64,000 nucleotides of DNA from assembly GCF_024970185.1 (NCBI RefSeq), contig NZ_CP103965.1, positions 5,413,001 through 5,477,000 on the forward strand, given 5' to 3'. The notes beneath the pieces were generated by a model that worked only from the letters and a program-made list of their open reading frames with translations, did no database searches and was not told where the DNA came from. This document shows, one piece after another, positions 49,348-58,674 of this stretch. Made by a program: the position numbers and the translations under genes. Source of the DNA: Pseudomonas sp. N3-W. Its GTDB lineage: Bacteria; Pseudomonadota; Gammaproteobacteria; Pseudomonadales; Pseudomonadaceae. How positions within the stretch are numbered: the first letter of the stretch is position 1; the number at the start of each line of letters is the position of its first letter.

Positions 49348-50766
49348 ATGCAGGTTCAACGCGCCGTCATCGCCGCCATCGAGTTCCAGCCGGGCGTGCC
49401 GCTGGTGCAGCAGATCGTCGACCAGTTGTCGCTGGCAATCAGCCAGGGTGGCCTGCCCCACGGCGCCAAGCTGCCGCCGATTCGCGAACTGTCCGACCTG
49501 ATGAACGTGGGCAAATCCACGGTGGTTGACGCCCTCGATCGCTTGCGGGCCAAGGGCCTGGTGGTGTCACGCCAGGGCTCGGGGCATTACGTGCATCGCG
49601 CCATGACCTCGTTCCCCAGCGGTGCCGGGCCAGACCTGCAACCGCAAGACACCCTCAGCGTGGTGCGCCGCGCCCTGTTGCTGGAGAATGGCGCCCTGCG
49701 TCCCGGCTGCGGCTTTCTGCCCTCCTCCTGGCTGCCCGCCGAAGAACTGCTCAAGGCTGTGCGCGGCACACTGCGCGCCACCACCCTGCGCATGGGCGAG
49801 TACGGTGTGGCCGGTGGTTACTTGCCATTGCGTCAGGCGCTGCGGGTGAAACTGGCGACCTTCGGCATCGAAGTGCCGGTGGACCAGATCATCACCACCG
49901 CCAACACCATGCAGGCCATCGACCTGCTAATGCGCCTGCTGATCAAACCCGGCGACACCGTGGTACTGGACGATCCGTGCTACTTCAATCTGCACGCCAA
50001 TCTGGCGCTGCACGGGGCCAGGGTCATCACCATCGCCCGGGATTGCGACGGCATGGACCTCGATGCTTTCGAGCAACTGGTGATCGCGCACAAACCGGTG
50101 CTGTACATGACCAACAGCACGCTGCATAACCCCACCGGGCACTCGTTTTCGCCGGCGCAGGTGTATCGGTTGCTGGAGCTGAGTCACCGTTATGGTTTCC
50201 ACATTCTCGAAGACGATCTGTACTGCGACATCCAGCAGCGCCGCACGCCGAGGCTGGCGGCCAGCGGGCTGGATAACGTCACTTACGTGTCCGGGTTCTC
50301 CAAGACCCTGACCGCCAACAGCCGCGTGAGTTATGCGGTGCTGTCACCGCAACTGGCGGCGCGTCTGGTAGCACTGAAAATGGCCTGTGGCGGCGTGACA
50401 TCGGAACTGGCGGAGCAGATTACCTGCACGATGTTGAGTGACGGCAGCTACGCCAAGCACGCGCGGCGAACGGTGGATCGGCTGTATGAGTCGAGCAGCC
50501 GGGTGGCGGCCTGGCTGGAAGAGGCTGGGTGTTCGGCGTCTTCGTTGCCCGGTGAGGGGTTGTTTATCTGGACGCGATTGCCCGAAGGGCTACATGCCGA
50601 AACCCTGGCGCGCAAAGGTCTGGAAAAAGACCTCGTGTTGGCGCCGGGCACCTTGCTGAGCAAGGCTGACAATGCCAGTCATTTTCTGAGATTCAATGTG
50701 GCGCACAGCGATCACACCCAAGTGCGGGAGCGGTTTTTCCGGTTGCTGGATACACCCAACAAGTAA
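49348..50766 (+). CDS. MocR-type regulator (GntR HTH fused to aminotransferase domain), cluster 2
   Basis: A 472-residue protein. The N-terminal GntR helix-turn-helix (about 15-75, LPPIRELSDLMNVGKSTVVDAL) is linked to an aminotransferase fold (about 115-470) with QIITTANTMQAIDLLMRL, NPTGHSF, ILEDDLYCDI and the Lys of SGFSKTLTANSRVSY. It probably controls the divergent cluster in response to PLP or a pathway amino acid. It is only distantly similar to the MocR gene at 38311. Confidence 0.91.
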   Translation: MQVQRAVIAAIEFQPGVPLVQQIVDQLSLAISQGGLPHGAKLPPIRELSDLMNVGKSTVVDALDRLRAKGLVVSRQGSGHYVHRAMTSFPSGAGPDLQPQDTLSVVRRALLLENGALRPGCGFLPSSWLPAEELLKAVRGTLRATTLRMGEYGVAGGYLPLRQALRVKLATFGIEVPVDQIITTANTMQAIDLLMRLLIKPGDTVVLDDPCYFNLHANLALHGARVITIARDCDGMDLDAFEQLVIAHKPVLYMTNSTLHNPTGHSFSPAQVYRLLELSHRYGFHILEDDLYCDIQQRRTPRLAASGLDNVTYVSGFSKTLTANSRVSYAVLSPQLAARLVALKMACGGVTSELAEQITCTMLSDGSYAKHARRTVDRLYESSSRVAAWLEEAGCSASSLPGEGLFIWTRLPEGLHAETLARKGLEKDLVLAPGTLLSKADNASHFLRFNVAHSDHTQVRERFFRLLDTPNK

Positions 50767-50781
50767 CTGACAAACATTATC

Positions 50782-50810
50782 CCTGTGGGAGCGAGCCTGC
50801 TCGCGAAGGC
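50782..50810. repeat. Single REP element
   Basis: CTGTGGGAGCGAGCCTGCTCGCGAAGG-type palindrome, just downstream of the MocR gene and before the terminator. Confidence 0.8.
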
Positions 50811-50843
50811 GGTCACGCAAATCCCGCTGAAAAATCCCCAATA

Positions 50844-50879
50844 AAAAACCCCGCTCTCCTTTCAAAGGGCGGGGTTTTT
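50844..50879. terminator. Bidirectional terminator between MocR gene and cyoE
   Basis: AAAAACCCCGC (50844-50854) pairs with GCGGGGTTTTT (50869-50879); U tracts on both strands. It closes the cyo operon and the MocR gene. Confidence 0.92.
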
Positions 50880-50896
50880 CGTGTGGCGTCTGAAGC

Positions 50897-51784
50897 TTAA
50901 GGCGCGTACGTCAGCAGCAGCTCGCTCGGCACTTTGAAGTCCAGGGACATCATCACGCTCAATGCGGTAATGGTGAAGATCGAGAACACGAACAGCTTGC
51001 GTGCCCAGACCGTGTCATCCACTGCCTTGTAGCCGGTCCAGGCCATGTACAACCAGTACATGCCCATAGCCGCGGCGACGGCAAGATAGCTCATGCCGGC
51101 GTAGCCGCTGAAGGTCAGCATCAAGGTCGCCACGAGGAACGCCAGGATGTAGAGCAGGATGTGCTTCTTGGCCACTTGAATCCCGCGCTTCACTGGCAGC
51201 ACTGGAATCGATGCGGCCAGGTAATCGTTGAAGCGGAAGATCGCGATGGCGTAGGAATGCGGCATCTGCCACAGACTGAACATCACCAGCAGCGTCAGTG
51301 CGGCCATGTCGAAGCTGTTGGTCACGGCAACGTAACCAATCACCGGCGGCATGGCGCCCGACAGACTGCCCACCAGCGTGCCGTGAACCGACTTGCGCTT
51401 GAGGTACAGGCTGTAGAAGCCGACGTAGATGACAAAACCGATGACCGCGAACAGCGCGGCCAGCGGGTTGGCCACCTTGTACAACAAGGCAACGCCGGCA
51501 ACGCCCAGGAGGGTCGCATAGACCAGGGCCAGTTTCAGGGAGATCAAGCCCTGGACCAGCACCCGGTTCTTGGTGCGTTCCATCTTCAGGTCGATGTCGC
51601 GGTCGATGCAGTTGTTGAACACGCAACCGGAAGCCACCACCAGGGACGTGCCGATCATCGCAGCCAGGAAGATGGCCAGATCGACATGCCCTTTGGAGGC
51701 CAGGAAAAATCCGCCTGCCACAGAAAGCACGTTACCGAAAATGATCCCCGGTTTGGTGATTTGGATAAAGTGCTTAAAGGACAT
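50897..51784 (-). CDS. cyoE: Protoheme IX farnesyltransferase (heme o synthase)
   Basis: A 295-residue UbiA-family membrane prenyltransferase converting heme b to heme o, needed by the bo3 oxidase encoded upstream. The Asp-rich motif [19 protein letters not shown] (substrate-metal site) and the second one near YLKRKSVHG are present, with about seven to nine transmembrane helices. ATG 51784 ([13 protein letters not shown]) is chosen as the normal family start, with GAGG upstream. Last gene of cyoABCDE. Confidence 0.96.
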   Translation of the reverse strand: MSFKHFIQITKPGIIFGNVLSVAGGFFLASKGHVDLAIFLAAMIGTSLVVASGCVFNNCIDRDIDLKMERTKNRVLVQGLISLKLALVYATLLGVAGVALLYKVANPLAALFAVIGFVIYVGFYSLYLKRKSVHGTLVGSLSGAMPPVIGYVAVTNSFDMAALTLLVMFSLWQMPHSYAIAIFRFNDYLAASIPVLPVKRGIQVAKKHILLYILAFLVATLMLTFSGYAGMSYLAVAAAMGMYWLYMAWTGYKAVDDTVWARKLFVFSIFTITALSVMMSLDFKVPSELLLTYAP

Positions 51785-51795
51785 CCGGACTTTCC

Positions 51796-52143
51796 TCAGT
51801 GCGCCATCATGACGGTGTGGATGCTGAACATGATCCACAGCGACAAGCCAACCAGCAGGACGATCACCATCGCAGCGAAGACAAACGCAATCACGTTGTT
51901 ACGCTGGGCGGCGGAGCGGTCCAGGTGGAGGAAGTACACCAGGTGCACCAGCACCTGGATCACTGCGAAGGCCAATACGATCCACAGGGTCCAGACCTTC
52001 GGCAGCGATGGGTACATCACCAGGCCGAAAGGAATGATCGTCAGGATCACCGACAGGATGAAGCCGATGGCGTAGGACTTTACGCTGCCGTGACCGGCGT
52101 CGTGGCTATCATGGCCACTGTGTGAGTGAGCTGCGTTAGCCAT
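51796..52143 (-). CDS. cyoD: Cytochrome bo3 ubiquinol oxidase subunit IV
   Basis: A 115-residue small subunit with a His-rich N-terminus and three transmembrane helices (about residues 24-44, 50-72 and 85-107; [12 protein letters not shown] is characteristic). Its ATG overlaps the cyoC stop (TAATG), so the start at 52143 is well set. It helps assembly of the oxidase and its CuB site. Confidence 0.95.
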   Translation of the reverse strand: MANAAHSHSGHDSHDAGHGSVKSYAIGFILSVILTIIPFGLVMYPSLPKVWTLWIVLAFAVIQVLVHLVYFLHLDRSAAQRNNVIAFVFAAMVIVLLVGLSLWIMFSIHTVMMAH

Positions 52144-52769
52144 TACAGGGTCCCCATCAGGTAAACAACGGTGAATACACAGATCCACACCACGTCCAGG
52201 AAGTGCCAGAACAGGCTCAGGCAGCTCAGGCGGGTCTTGTTGGTCGACGTCAGGCCGTGCTTGTTGACCTGATACATCATGATCGCCATCCAGATCAGAC
52301 CGCTGGTCACGTGCAGACCGTGGGTACCGACCAGGGTGAAGAACCCGGACAGGAAGCCTGAGCGGCTAGGGCCGAAGCCTTCGGAGATCAGTTTGTGGAA
52401 CTCGTTGATCTCCATGCCGATGAAGCCCAGACCGAACAGGAAGGTGATGGCCAACCAGCCCAATACCGCCTTCTTGTTGCCCTTGAACAGCGCCAGCATG
52501 GCGAAGCCGTAGGTGATCGAGCTGAGCAACAGGCAGGCGGTTTCGCCCAGCACGTATGGCAGTTCGAAGATGTCGTGGCCCGACGGGCCACCCGCTACGT
52601 TGTTAACCAGTACCGCGTACACCGCGAAGATCGACGCAAACAGAATGCAGTCGGTCATCAGGTAGAGCCAGAAACCGAATACGGTCATCTCGCCCGAGTC
52701 GTGGTGATGGTCGTCGTGCCCATGGTCCGTGCCATGGGCGTGTCCAGCAGTGGTCACTAAGTTCGACAT
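52143..52769 (-). CDS. cyoC: Cytochrome bo3 ubiquinol oxidase subunit III
   Basis: A 208-residue subunit III with five transmembrane helices, preceded by a His/Asp-rich N-terminal tail. Conserved stretches: [51 protein letters not shown] and [19 protein letters not shown]. Between cyoB (3-base gap) and cyoD (overlap). Confidence 0.96.
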   Translation of the reverse strand: MSNLVTTAGHAHGTDHGHDDHHHDSGEMTVFGFWLYLMTDCILFASIFAVYAVLVNNVAGGPSGHDIFELPYVLGETACLLLSSITYGFAMLALFKGNKKAVLGWLAITFLFGLGFIGMEINEFHKLISEGFGPSRSGFLSGFFTLVGTHGLHVTSGLIWMAIMMYQVNKHGLTSTNKTRLSCLSLFWHFLDVVWICVFTVVYLMGTL

Positions 52770-52772
52770 GGT

Positions 52773-54803
52773 TTAAGCCTGTTCCAACGAGGTTTCAACA
52801 CGGGTGGCGCCAGCTGGGACTTTCCCGGCCGCTACCAGACGCTTGTGCTGCTCGGCTTCGATGCGCTCGATCACGTCGACCGGCACCATATAGCCCTGGT
52901 CATCACGGGCAGCATGGATCACGAAGTAGATCACGGTGCCAGCGAGGCCGAAGATGGCCATCCACCAGATGTGCCAGATCATCGCGAAACCGAACACGGT
53001 CAACAGGGCACCCATGACCAGACCGGTCGCGGTGTTGTTTGGCATGTGGATCGGCTCGTACTTGACCGGAGTCTGGTACGCAGTGCCGTTTTCCTTGGCT
53101 TCGGTGAACGGGTCGATACCTGGAGCCTTCGGCAGTACGGCGAAGTTGTAGAACGGTGGTGGCGACGAGGTCGACCATTCCAGGGTGTGGGCATTCCACG
53201 GGTCGCCATGTTCGCACATGTTTTCCGGCTTCTTGCGGTCACGGATACTGACGTACAGCTGGATCAACTGGCAGGCAATACCGACAGCGATCATGATCGC
53301 GCCGATCATTGCAACGTGCAGGTAAGGCACCCACTCAGGGTTGGTGGTGGCGTTCAGACGACGGGTCATGCCCATGAAGCCCAGTGCATAGAGCGGCATG
53401 AACGCGACGAAGAAGCCCGAAATCCAGCACCAGAACGCTGCCTTGCCCCAACCTTCGTGCAGCTTGAAGCCGAACGCTTTAGGGAAGAAGAAGGCGAAAC
53501 CAGCGATGTAGCCGAACACGGCGCCGCCGATGATCACGTTGTGGAAGTGAGCGATCACGAACAGGCTGTTGTGCAGGACGAAGTCCGCACCCGGGATGGC
53601 CAGCAGTACGCCGGTCATGCCGCCGATGGCGAAGGTCACCATGAAGCCCAGGGTCCACAGGACCTGGCTGGTGATACGCAGACGGCCACGGTAGATGGTG
53701 AACAGCCAGTTGAATAGCTTCACCCCCGTCGGGATCGAGATCAGCATCGTCGCCAGGCCGAAGAAGGCGTTGACGTTGGCACCCGAACCCATGGTGAAGA
53801 AGTGGTGCAGCCAGACCATGAAGCCCAGGATCGAGATCGCGCCACTGGCGTAGATCATCGAGTGGTGGCCGAACAGACGCTTGCCGGAGAAGGTCGAGAT
53901 GACTTCGGAGAAGACCCCGAACGCCGGCAGAATCAGAATGTAAACCTCGGGGTGACCCCAGGCCCAGAACAGGTTGACGTACATCATTGGATTGCCACCA
54001 AGTTCATTGGTGAAAATGTGGAAATCCATGTAACGGTCAAGCGTCAGCAGTGCCAGGGTAGCGGTCAGGATCGGGAACGAAGCCACGATCAGGACGTTGG
54101 CCCAGGTGCAGGTCCAGGTGAAGATCGGCATGTCCATCATTTTCATGCCTGGAGTACGCATCTTCAGCACGGTCGCCAGGAAGTTCACCCCGGTTAGCGT
54201 CGTACCTAGCCCCGATAGCTGTAGTGCCCAGATGTAGTAGTCCACACCCACGCCCGGGCTGTAGCCCAGTTCCGACAGCGGTGGATACGCAACCCAACCG
54301 GTACGGGCGAATTCGCCGACACCCAGGGACACGTTGACCAGCACCACGCCGGAAACCAGCAGCCAGAAGCTCAGGGAGTTCAGGAATGGGTAGGCAACGT
54401 CACGGGCGCCGATCTGCAGCGGCACTGCAAGGTTCATCAGGCCGGTGAAGAATGGCATCGCCATGAAGATGATCATGATCACACCGTGAGCGGTGAAGAT
54501 CTGGTCATAGTGTTCAGGCGGCAGGTAGCCAGGCGAACCCTCGGTGGCCAGGGCCAGCTGGGAACGCATCATGATGGCGTCGGCAAAGCCGCGCAGCAGC
54601 ATGACCATGGCAACGATGATGTACATCACGCCGATTTTCTTGTGGTCGACCGACGTCAGCCACTCGGTCCACAGGTAGGTCCACTTCTTGAAGTAGGTGA
54701 TCAACCCGAACACCGCCAGACCACCGAGCGCGATCATGGCGATGGTAATCATCACAATCGGCTCGTGGAACGGGATCGCTTCCCAACTTAATTTACCAAA
54801 CAT
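52773..54803 (-). CDS. cyoB: Cytochrome bo3 ubiquinol oxidase subunit I
   Basis: A 676-residue heme-copper oxidase catalytic subunit of normal length with about fifteen helices. Proton- and metal-site motifs are present: [12 protein letters not shown] (low-spin heme His), [17 protein letters not shown] (CuB His with cross-linked Tyr), [13 protein letters not shown] (His pair) and [12 protein letters not shown] (heme ligands). It reduces oxygen to water with ubiquinol while pumping protons. Confidence 0.98.
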   Translation of the reverse strand: MFGKLSWEAIPFHEPIVMITIAMIALGGLAVFGLITYFKKWTYLWTEWLTSVDHKKIGVMYIIVAMVMLLRGFADAIMMRSQLALATEGSPGYLPPEHYDQIFTAHGVIMIIFMAMPFFTGLMNLAVPLQIGARDVAYPFLNSLSFWLLVSGVVLVNVSLGVGEFARTGWVAYPPLSELGYSPGVGVDYYIWALQLSGLGTTLTGVNFLATVLKMRTPGMKMMDMPIFTWTCTWANVLIVASFPILTATLALLTLDRYMDFHIFTNELGGNPMMYVNLFWAWGHPEVYILILPAFGVFSEVISTFSGKRLFGHHSMIYASGAISILGFMVWLHHFFTMGSGANVNAFFGLATMLISIPTGVKLFNWLFTIYRGRLRITSQVLWTLGFMVTFAIGGMTGVLLAIPGADFVLHNSLFVIAHFHNVIIGGAVFGYIAGFAFFFPKAFGFKLHEGWGKAAFWCWISGFFVAFMPLYALGFMGMTRRLNATTNPEWVPYLHVAMIGAIMIAVGIACQLIQLYVSIRDRKKPENMCEHGDPWNAHTLEWSTSSPPPFYNFAVLPKAPGIDPFTEAKENGTAYQTPVKYEPIHMPNNTATGLVMGALLTVFGFAMIWHIWWMAIFGLAGTVIYFVIHAARDDQGYMVPVDVIERIEAEQHKRLVAAGKVPAGATRVETSLEQA

Positions 54804-54806
54804 CGT

Positions 54807-55751
54807 TTACTCCTCTGCCCCGGCAGCTGAATGCGAACTCATGTCCATCCCTTCCATCGCGGCCACTTCTTTCTCTTTCTTCTCGTGTTCCAATGGCTTG
54901 CCCGGTTTCATGCCTTCGTACTTGTCGACGATGATCTGGAACAGGTTTGGCGTAACCGAGGAGTAGAGTTCGACTGGGTTGTTCTGGCTTGGCTTGGAAA
55001 GGGCTTCGTATTCAGCTTTTTCCAGCTGTTTAGGTGCCTTCTTGACATCACTGACCCAGGCGTCGAAATCTTCCTGAGTCGTGGCGATTGCTTTGAACTT
55101 CATGCCGGTGAAACCCGCGCCGCTGTAGTTGGCGGAGATACCGTCGAGTTCAGCGTTCTGGTTGGCAATCAGGTGCAGCTTGGTCTGCATGCCCGCCATC
55201 GCATAGATCTGGCCGCCCAGGCCCGGGATGAAGAACGAGTTCATCACGGTGTCGGAGGTGACCTTGAAGTTGATCGGCGTGTGTGCCGGGAACACGATCT
55301 TGTTGACGGTGGCGATACCCTGTTCCGGGTAGATGAACAGCCACTTCCAGTCCATGGCGACCACTTCAATGGTGATCGGCTTGACGTCGGAATCCAGCGG
55401 ACGGTACGGATCCAGTGCGTGGGTGGACTTGTAGGTCACATAACCCAGGGCAATGATGATCAGGACCGGAACAGCCCACACCGCGATTTCGATCTTGGTG
55501 GAGTGCGACCATTTAGGCGCGTAGACCGCGTCTGTGTTGGAAGCGCGATATTTCCAGGCGAACAGGAACGTCATGACGATGACCGGCACGACAACCAACA
55601 GCATCAGCAGCGTTGCGGTGATGATCAGGTTTCGCTCGTCCAGGCCGACCTGGCCCTTGGGGTCGAGCAAGGTCATGTTGCAGCCTGACAGCAACAACGT
55701 GCCGATCAGCGGCAATAAGCCTAGTAGTCTGGGGTACCTGTTTTTACTCAT
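54807..55751 (-). CDS. cyoA: Cytochrome bo3 ubiquinol oxidase subunit II (lipoprotein)
   Basis: A 314-residue subunit II. The start at 55751 gives a signal peptide with lipobox LLSGC (lipid-modified Cys24), two transmembrane helices and a periplasmic cupredoxin domain without the CuA cysteines, as expected for a quinol oxidase ([34 protein letters not shown]). First gene of cyoABCDE; its promoter must be in the 760-base region upstream. Confidence 0.96.
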   Translation of the reverse strand: MSKNRYPRLLGLLPLIGTLLLSGCNMTLLDPKGQVGLDERNLIITATLLMLLVVVPVIVMTFLFAWKYRASNTDAVYAPKWSHSTKIEIAVWAVPVLIIIALGYVTYKSTHALDPYRPLDSDVKPITIEVVAMDWKWLFIYPEQGIATVNKIVFPAHTPINFKVTSDTVMNSFFIPGLGGQIYAMAGMQTKLHLIANQNAELDGISANYSGAGFTGMKFKAIATTQEDFDAWVSDVKKAPKQLEKAEYEALSKPSQNNPVELYSSVTPNLFQIIVDKYEGMKPGKPLEHEKKEKEVAAMEGMDMSSHSAAGAEE

Positions 55752-56513
55752 CTCACGACCTCTAAAGCAGCTTGCGCAATGCAGTTGGGTTTTGATCGCC
55801 AACACTTCACCCTGCCAAGGGTTGGCATTTTCTTGGATTGAATAAGGCCGCCCGTCGCGCGTCAGACGCTGTACGACAAATCCTGGGCTGGCGGTGAGTT
55901 CTTATTCGAATTCGTGGTCAAAGGCCTTGTTACAGACCAATTCCATTTGGTGCGGATAGTCGGAAAGGCACCGACACCTGGGAGTCGCATGAAGCCGCTA
56001 AGCCTCTCGACACCCTCATTCTGCTCAAGCTCCCTAATCGGGGTGAGCAGCGTCGGGAATTCAGTGCGGGCGATTGTAGATATGTAGCGTTTTATAAACC
56101 ATGTCTCATCCCGAAATAATTTTTATCCATTCCAGCAACAATCATTAACCGATTTCGCAAAAGTTCCGCATCTTATCGAAATTAATTCTCAACAAAAACA
56201 CCAAAATTTGTAGGTCTACCACCCGCAGTTCAGACAGCCTTGATGGCCAAGCGCCCTGCTTCGACCCCGCTAAAGCCCCCATTTCATAGGGGTTTTATCG
56301 ATTCACCAGGACCTGTTAAAACTGCCTGTTTACCTGCATTGAGGTTGAAAACCCGCTTCGCAAAAAAGGCGGGATTTCGTTGCTTAGCTACGCACTGAAT
56401 AGTCGTCTTGAAATGCCCTGCGACACTCAAGCTGTGACAACATGTCGCACATGCGCAGCCCCCTTGGTTGCCGTTCATCACGATCTGTTTACCTGAGGTC
56501 TGAAATGCAAAAC
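55752..56513. other. Long intergenic region upstream of cyoA
   Basis: About 760 bases without a convincing gene. It must contain the cyo promoter and its regulatory sites, but I can assign no clear binding site for ANR, Fur or a sigma factor. A short AT-rich stretch lies at about 56115-56215. A minus-strand open frame at 56284-56529 is dismissed because it overlaps the dsbB terminator. Confidence 0.6.
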
Positions 56514-56548
56514 GCCCCGGCCCTCTCAACGAGGGCCAGGGCTTTTTT
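56514..56548. terminator. Terminator downstream of dsbB
   Basis: GCCCCGGCCCTC and GAGGGCCAGGGC form a long GC stem with a 5-base loop. T6 follows on the plus strand and T4 on the minus strand. It ends dsbB transcription 17 bases after its stop codon. Confidence 0.85.
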
Positions 56549-56564
56549 GCAGGCAGCGTATGAC

Positions 56565-57074
56565 TCAGCGCGGGGCTTTGCGGTTACGCGACGTCAGCAA
56601 GGGCACCAGTACCACCACCAGCACAAAGGCCACCAGCGCCCATTGCGCCAGGGACAGGCCAAGGATCGGCGGATACGGCGTGGAGCAGAAGCCGTCGACC
56701 TGGAAACCCAGCGGGAAGATCTTCGCCAGCGGCAGGCCGTCGACAATCGGTTGCAGCACATCGATGCCACAGCTGACCGCCGGGTAAAACTGCGTATAGA
56801 CGTGATGCCCGGCCGCCGCCACGCCGGCCAGCGCGCAGATCACTACCAGGGTTTCAAACACCGTGATGCTGCGACGGGTGCGCATCGCCGCGCCGATAAA
56901 CGCGAACAGCGCGATCAGCAGCAGTGCATAACGTTGCAGGATGCACAGCGGGCATGGCGCTTCACCCAGCACCACTTGCATGTACAGCGCGCCACCGATC
57001 AGCGCCAGGCAGATGATGCCCAGCAACACCAGGTAGCGTCGCTCACGTCCCAACCGCATTGTTTCGTCACTCAT
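56565..57074 (-). CDS. dsbB: Disulfide bond formation protein B
   Basis: A 169-residue inner-membrane protein with four transmembrane helices that re-oxidises DsbA with ubiquinone. Both redox pairs are present: Cys36-Cys39 (APCPLCILQRY) and Cys97-Cys125 (AVSCGID, DGFCSTPYP). The Arg after the first pair (QRY) is also conserved. The start at 57074 (MRLGRERRYL) is taken as most likely; an ATG five codons upstream (57089) is also possible. Confidence 0.95.
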   Translation of the reverse strand: MSDETMRLGRERRYLVLLGIICLALIGGALYMQVVLGEAPCPLCILQRYALLLIALFAFIGAAMRTRRSITVFETLVVICALAGVAAAGHHVYTQFYPAVSCGIDVLQPIVDGLPLAKIFPLGFQVDGFCSTPYPPILGLSLAQWALVAFVLVVVLVPLLTSRNRKAPR

Positions 57075-57223
57075 CGCATTTCCCTTCAAGATATCGACTG
57101 CCCGCCAGTCTACACGCAGGCGCTGAGCCGGTGTGGGCTGGTGGGATTGGGGGGAATAAACGATAAACCGGTTAAGAAGGGATTAAGTTTTGGGTGTTTT
57201 TTCCAAGGCTTGAGACCGGGTTG

Positions 57224-57310
57224 CCGCCTTCGCGAGCAGGCTCGCTCCCACACTGGATCTGTGTCGTTCACAAATTCCCATGTGGGAGCGAGCCTGCTCG
57301 CGAATGCCGC
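57224..57310. repeat. REP palindrome pair
   Basis: CGCCTTCGCGAGCAGGCTCGCTCCCACA-type unit followed 35 bases later by its inverted partner ending at GCTCGCGAATGCCG. It fills the gap between dsbB and hmp. Confidence 0.88.
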
Positions 57311-57340
57311 ACCTCGGGCCTGCTGAATCAGCGCGACCGC

Positions 57341-58522
57341 TTATTCCAGCGCCGAAGCCGGCCCGAAGAACTCATACCGGCTCTGCTGCTCTGGCACACC
57401 CAGAGCGTTGAGATGACGCTTGATCGCCCCCATGAACCCTTTCGGCCCAAGGAAGTAAGCGTCCAGATCCCGCTGCTGCGGCAGCCACTCGCCCAACTGC
57501 TCCTGGCTCAACAGCCCGACCTTGTCCGCCGCCGGGCTCACGCCGTCGTCCTCGGCATAGCAATAAAAGCGCTTGAGCTGCGGATGACGTGTCGCCAATC
57601 CATCGACCCAGCCGCGGAAGGCATGCACGCTGCCATTACGCGCACAGTGGATGAAGTGCACCGGCCGTTCGGTGGCCAGCGCCGCTTCCAGCATCGCCAG
57701 CGTCGGGGTAATGCCCACGCCACCGCTGATCAGCACCAGCGGCTTGTCGCTGGCAGTCAGGGTGAACTCGCCCGATGGCGGGAACAGGTGAATGCTCGCG
57801 CCTACATGCAACTGGTCGTGCAGGTAGTTGGAAGCGCGGCCGCCGGTTTCCCGCTTGACGCTGATGCGGTACTGGCCGTTGTCTGACAGGGACGACAGCG
57901 AGTAGTTACGGCGAATCTCTTCACCGTCGAGGATCAGCTTCATGCCGATGTACTGACCCGGCTCGGCGGCGAGGATCGGACCTTTGTCCGCTGGCTCGAA
58001 GTAGAACGAGATGATTTCCGCGCTCTCTTCGACCTTGGCCGTCACGATGAATTCCCGCGCCCCACGCCAGCCGCCGGGTGCCTGGGCTTTCTGGTCGTAG
58101 ATCGCTGACTCGGCGCCGATCAGGATATCGGCCAATTGACCGTAGGCCGCTCCCCACGCCGCGATCACTTGCGGGGTGGCGATCTCCTCACCCAGCACCT
58201 CGGCAATCGCGCGCAGCAGGCAACTTCCGACAATCGGGTAATGCTCCGGCAGGATTTGCAGCGCCACGTGTTTGTTGATGATCTTGGCCACCAGGTCGCC
58301 CAACTGGTCGAGCTGGTCGATGTGGCGGGCGTACATCAATACGCCATTGGCCAAGGCCCGCGGCTGATCGCCACTGGCCTGATGCGCCTGGTTGAACAGC
58401 GGGCGAACTTGCGGATACTCAGAGAGCATCATCCGATAGAAATGGGTGATCAATGCTTCGCCGCCGCTTTCCAGCAACGGCACAGTGGATTTGACGATGG
58501 CACGGTCTTGAAGGCTAAGCAT
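57341..58522 (-). CDS. hmp: Flavohemoprotein, nitric oxide dioxygenase
   Basis: A 393-residue flavohemoglobin. An N-terminal globin domain (about 1-140: LLESGGEALITHFYRMML, KHVALQILPEHYPIVG with the proximal His) is followed by FAD-binding (RRNYSLSSLSDNGQYRISVKR) and NAD-binding (ISGGVGITPTLAMLEAA) domains. It converts nitric oxide to nitrate with oxygen and NADH. ATG 58522 has AGGAG eight bases upstream. Divergent from norR, whose three binding-type sites lie between the genes. Confidence 0.97.
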   Translation of the reverse strand: MLSLQDRAIVKSTVPLLESGGEALITHFYRMMLSEYPQVRPLFNQAHQASGDQPRALANGVLMYARHIDQLDQLGDLVAKIINKHVALQILPEHYPIVGSCLLRAIAEVLGEEIATPQVIAAWGAAYGQLADILIGAESAIYDQKAQAPGGWRGAREFIVTAKVEESAEIISFYFEPADKGPILAAEPGQYIGMKLILDGEEIRRNYSLSSLSDNGQYRISVKRETGGRASNYLHDQLHVGASIHLFPPSGEFTLTASDKPLVLISGGVGITPTLAMLEAALATERPVHFIHCARNGSVHAFRGWVDGLATRHPQLKRFYCYAEDDGVSPAADKVGLLSQEQLGEWLPQQRDLDAYFLGPKGFMGAIKRHLNALGVPEQQSRYEFFGPASALE

Positions 58523-58561
58523 TAGGGACACTCCTGAGCTTTACTTGATTACCCTAGGCTT

Positions 58562-58578
58562 ATCAGTTTCCATGCCAA
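58562..58578 (-). promoter_or_regulatory. Weak sigma-54-type promoter for hmp
   Basis: Read on the minus strand, TTGGCATG followed by CTGAT resembles the -24/-12 pattern (TGGCAC, TTGC). The -24 half is good and the -12 half imperfect. It lies between hmp and the NorR-type sites, where a NorR-activated promoter is expected. Confidence 0.4.
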
Positions 58579-58618
58579 CCATTAAATCCTTATAAATCAA
58601 TAAGTTGAAAACATAGTA

Positions 58619-58674
58619 GTCATATAGACACGGATGGCCTTATAGTCACTTCGACCATATGGAGTCACTATGAC
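58619..58674. promoter_or_regulatory. Three NorR-type sites (GT-N7-AC)
   Basis: GTCATATAGAC (58619-58629), GTCACTTCGAC (58645-58655) and GTCACTATGAC (58664-58674) all fit GT-N7-AC and start GTCA. They are spaced 26 and 19 bases. NorR of E. coli uses three such enhancers. The third covers the norR start codon (58670), so binding could also repress norR. Confidence 0.75.

Noticed and set aside
39833..50766. Cluster 2 as a fragin/leudiazen-type diazeniumdiolate cluster
   Set aside because: An AurF-type oxygenase is present, but no NRPS is seen in the window, and the KamA, BCAT and TauD genes are not what I would expect in those pathways.
56284..56529. An 81-codon minus-strand frame upstream of cyoA
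   Set aside because: It begins inside the dsbB terminator hairpin and shows no family features.
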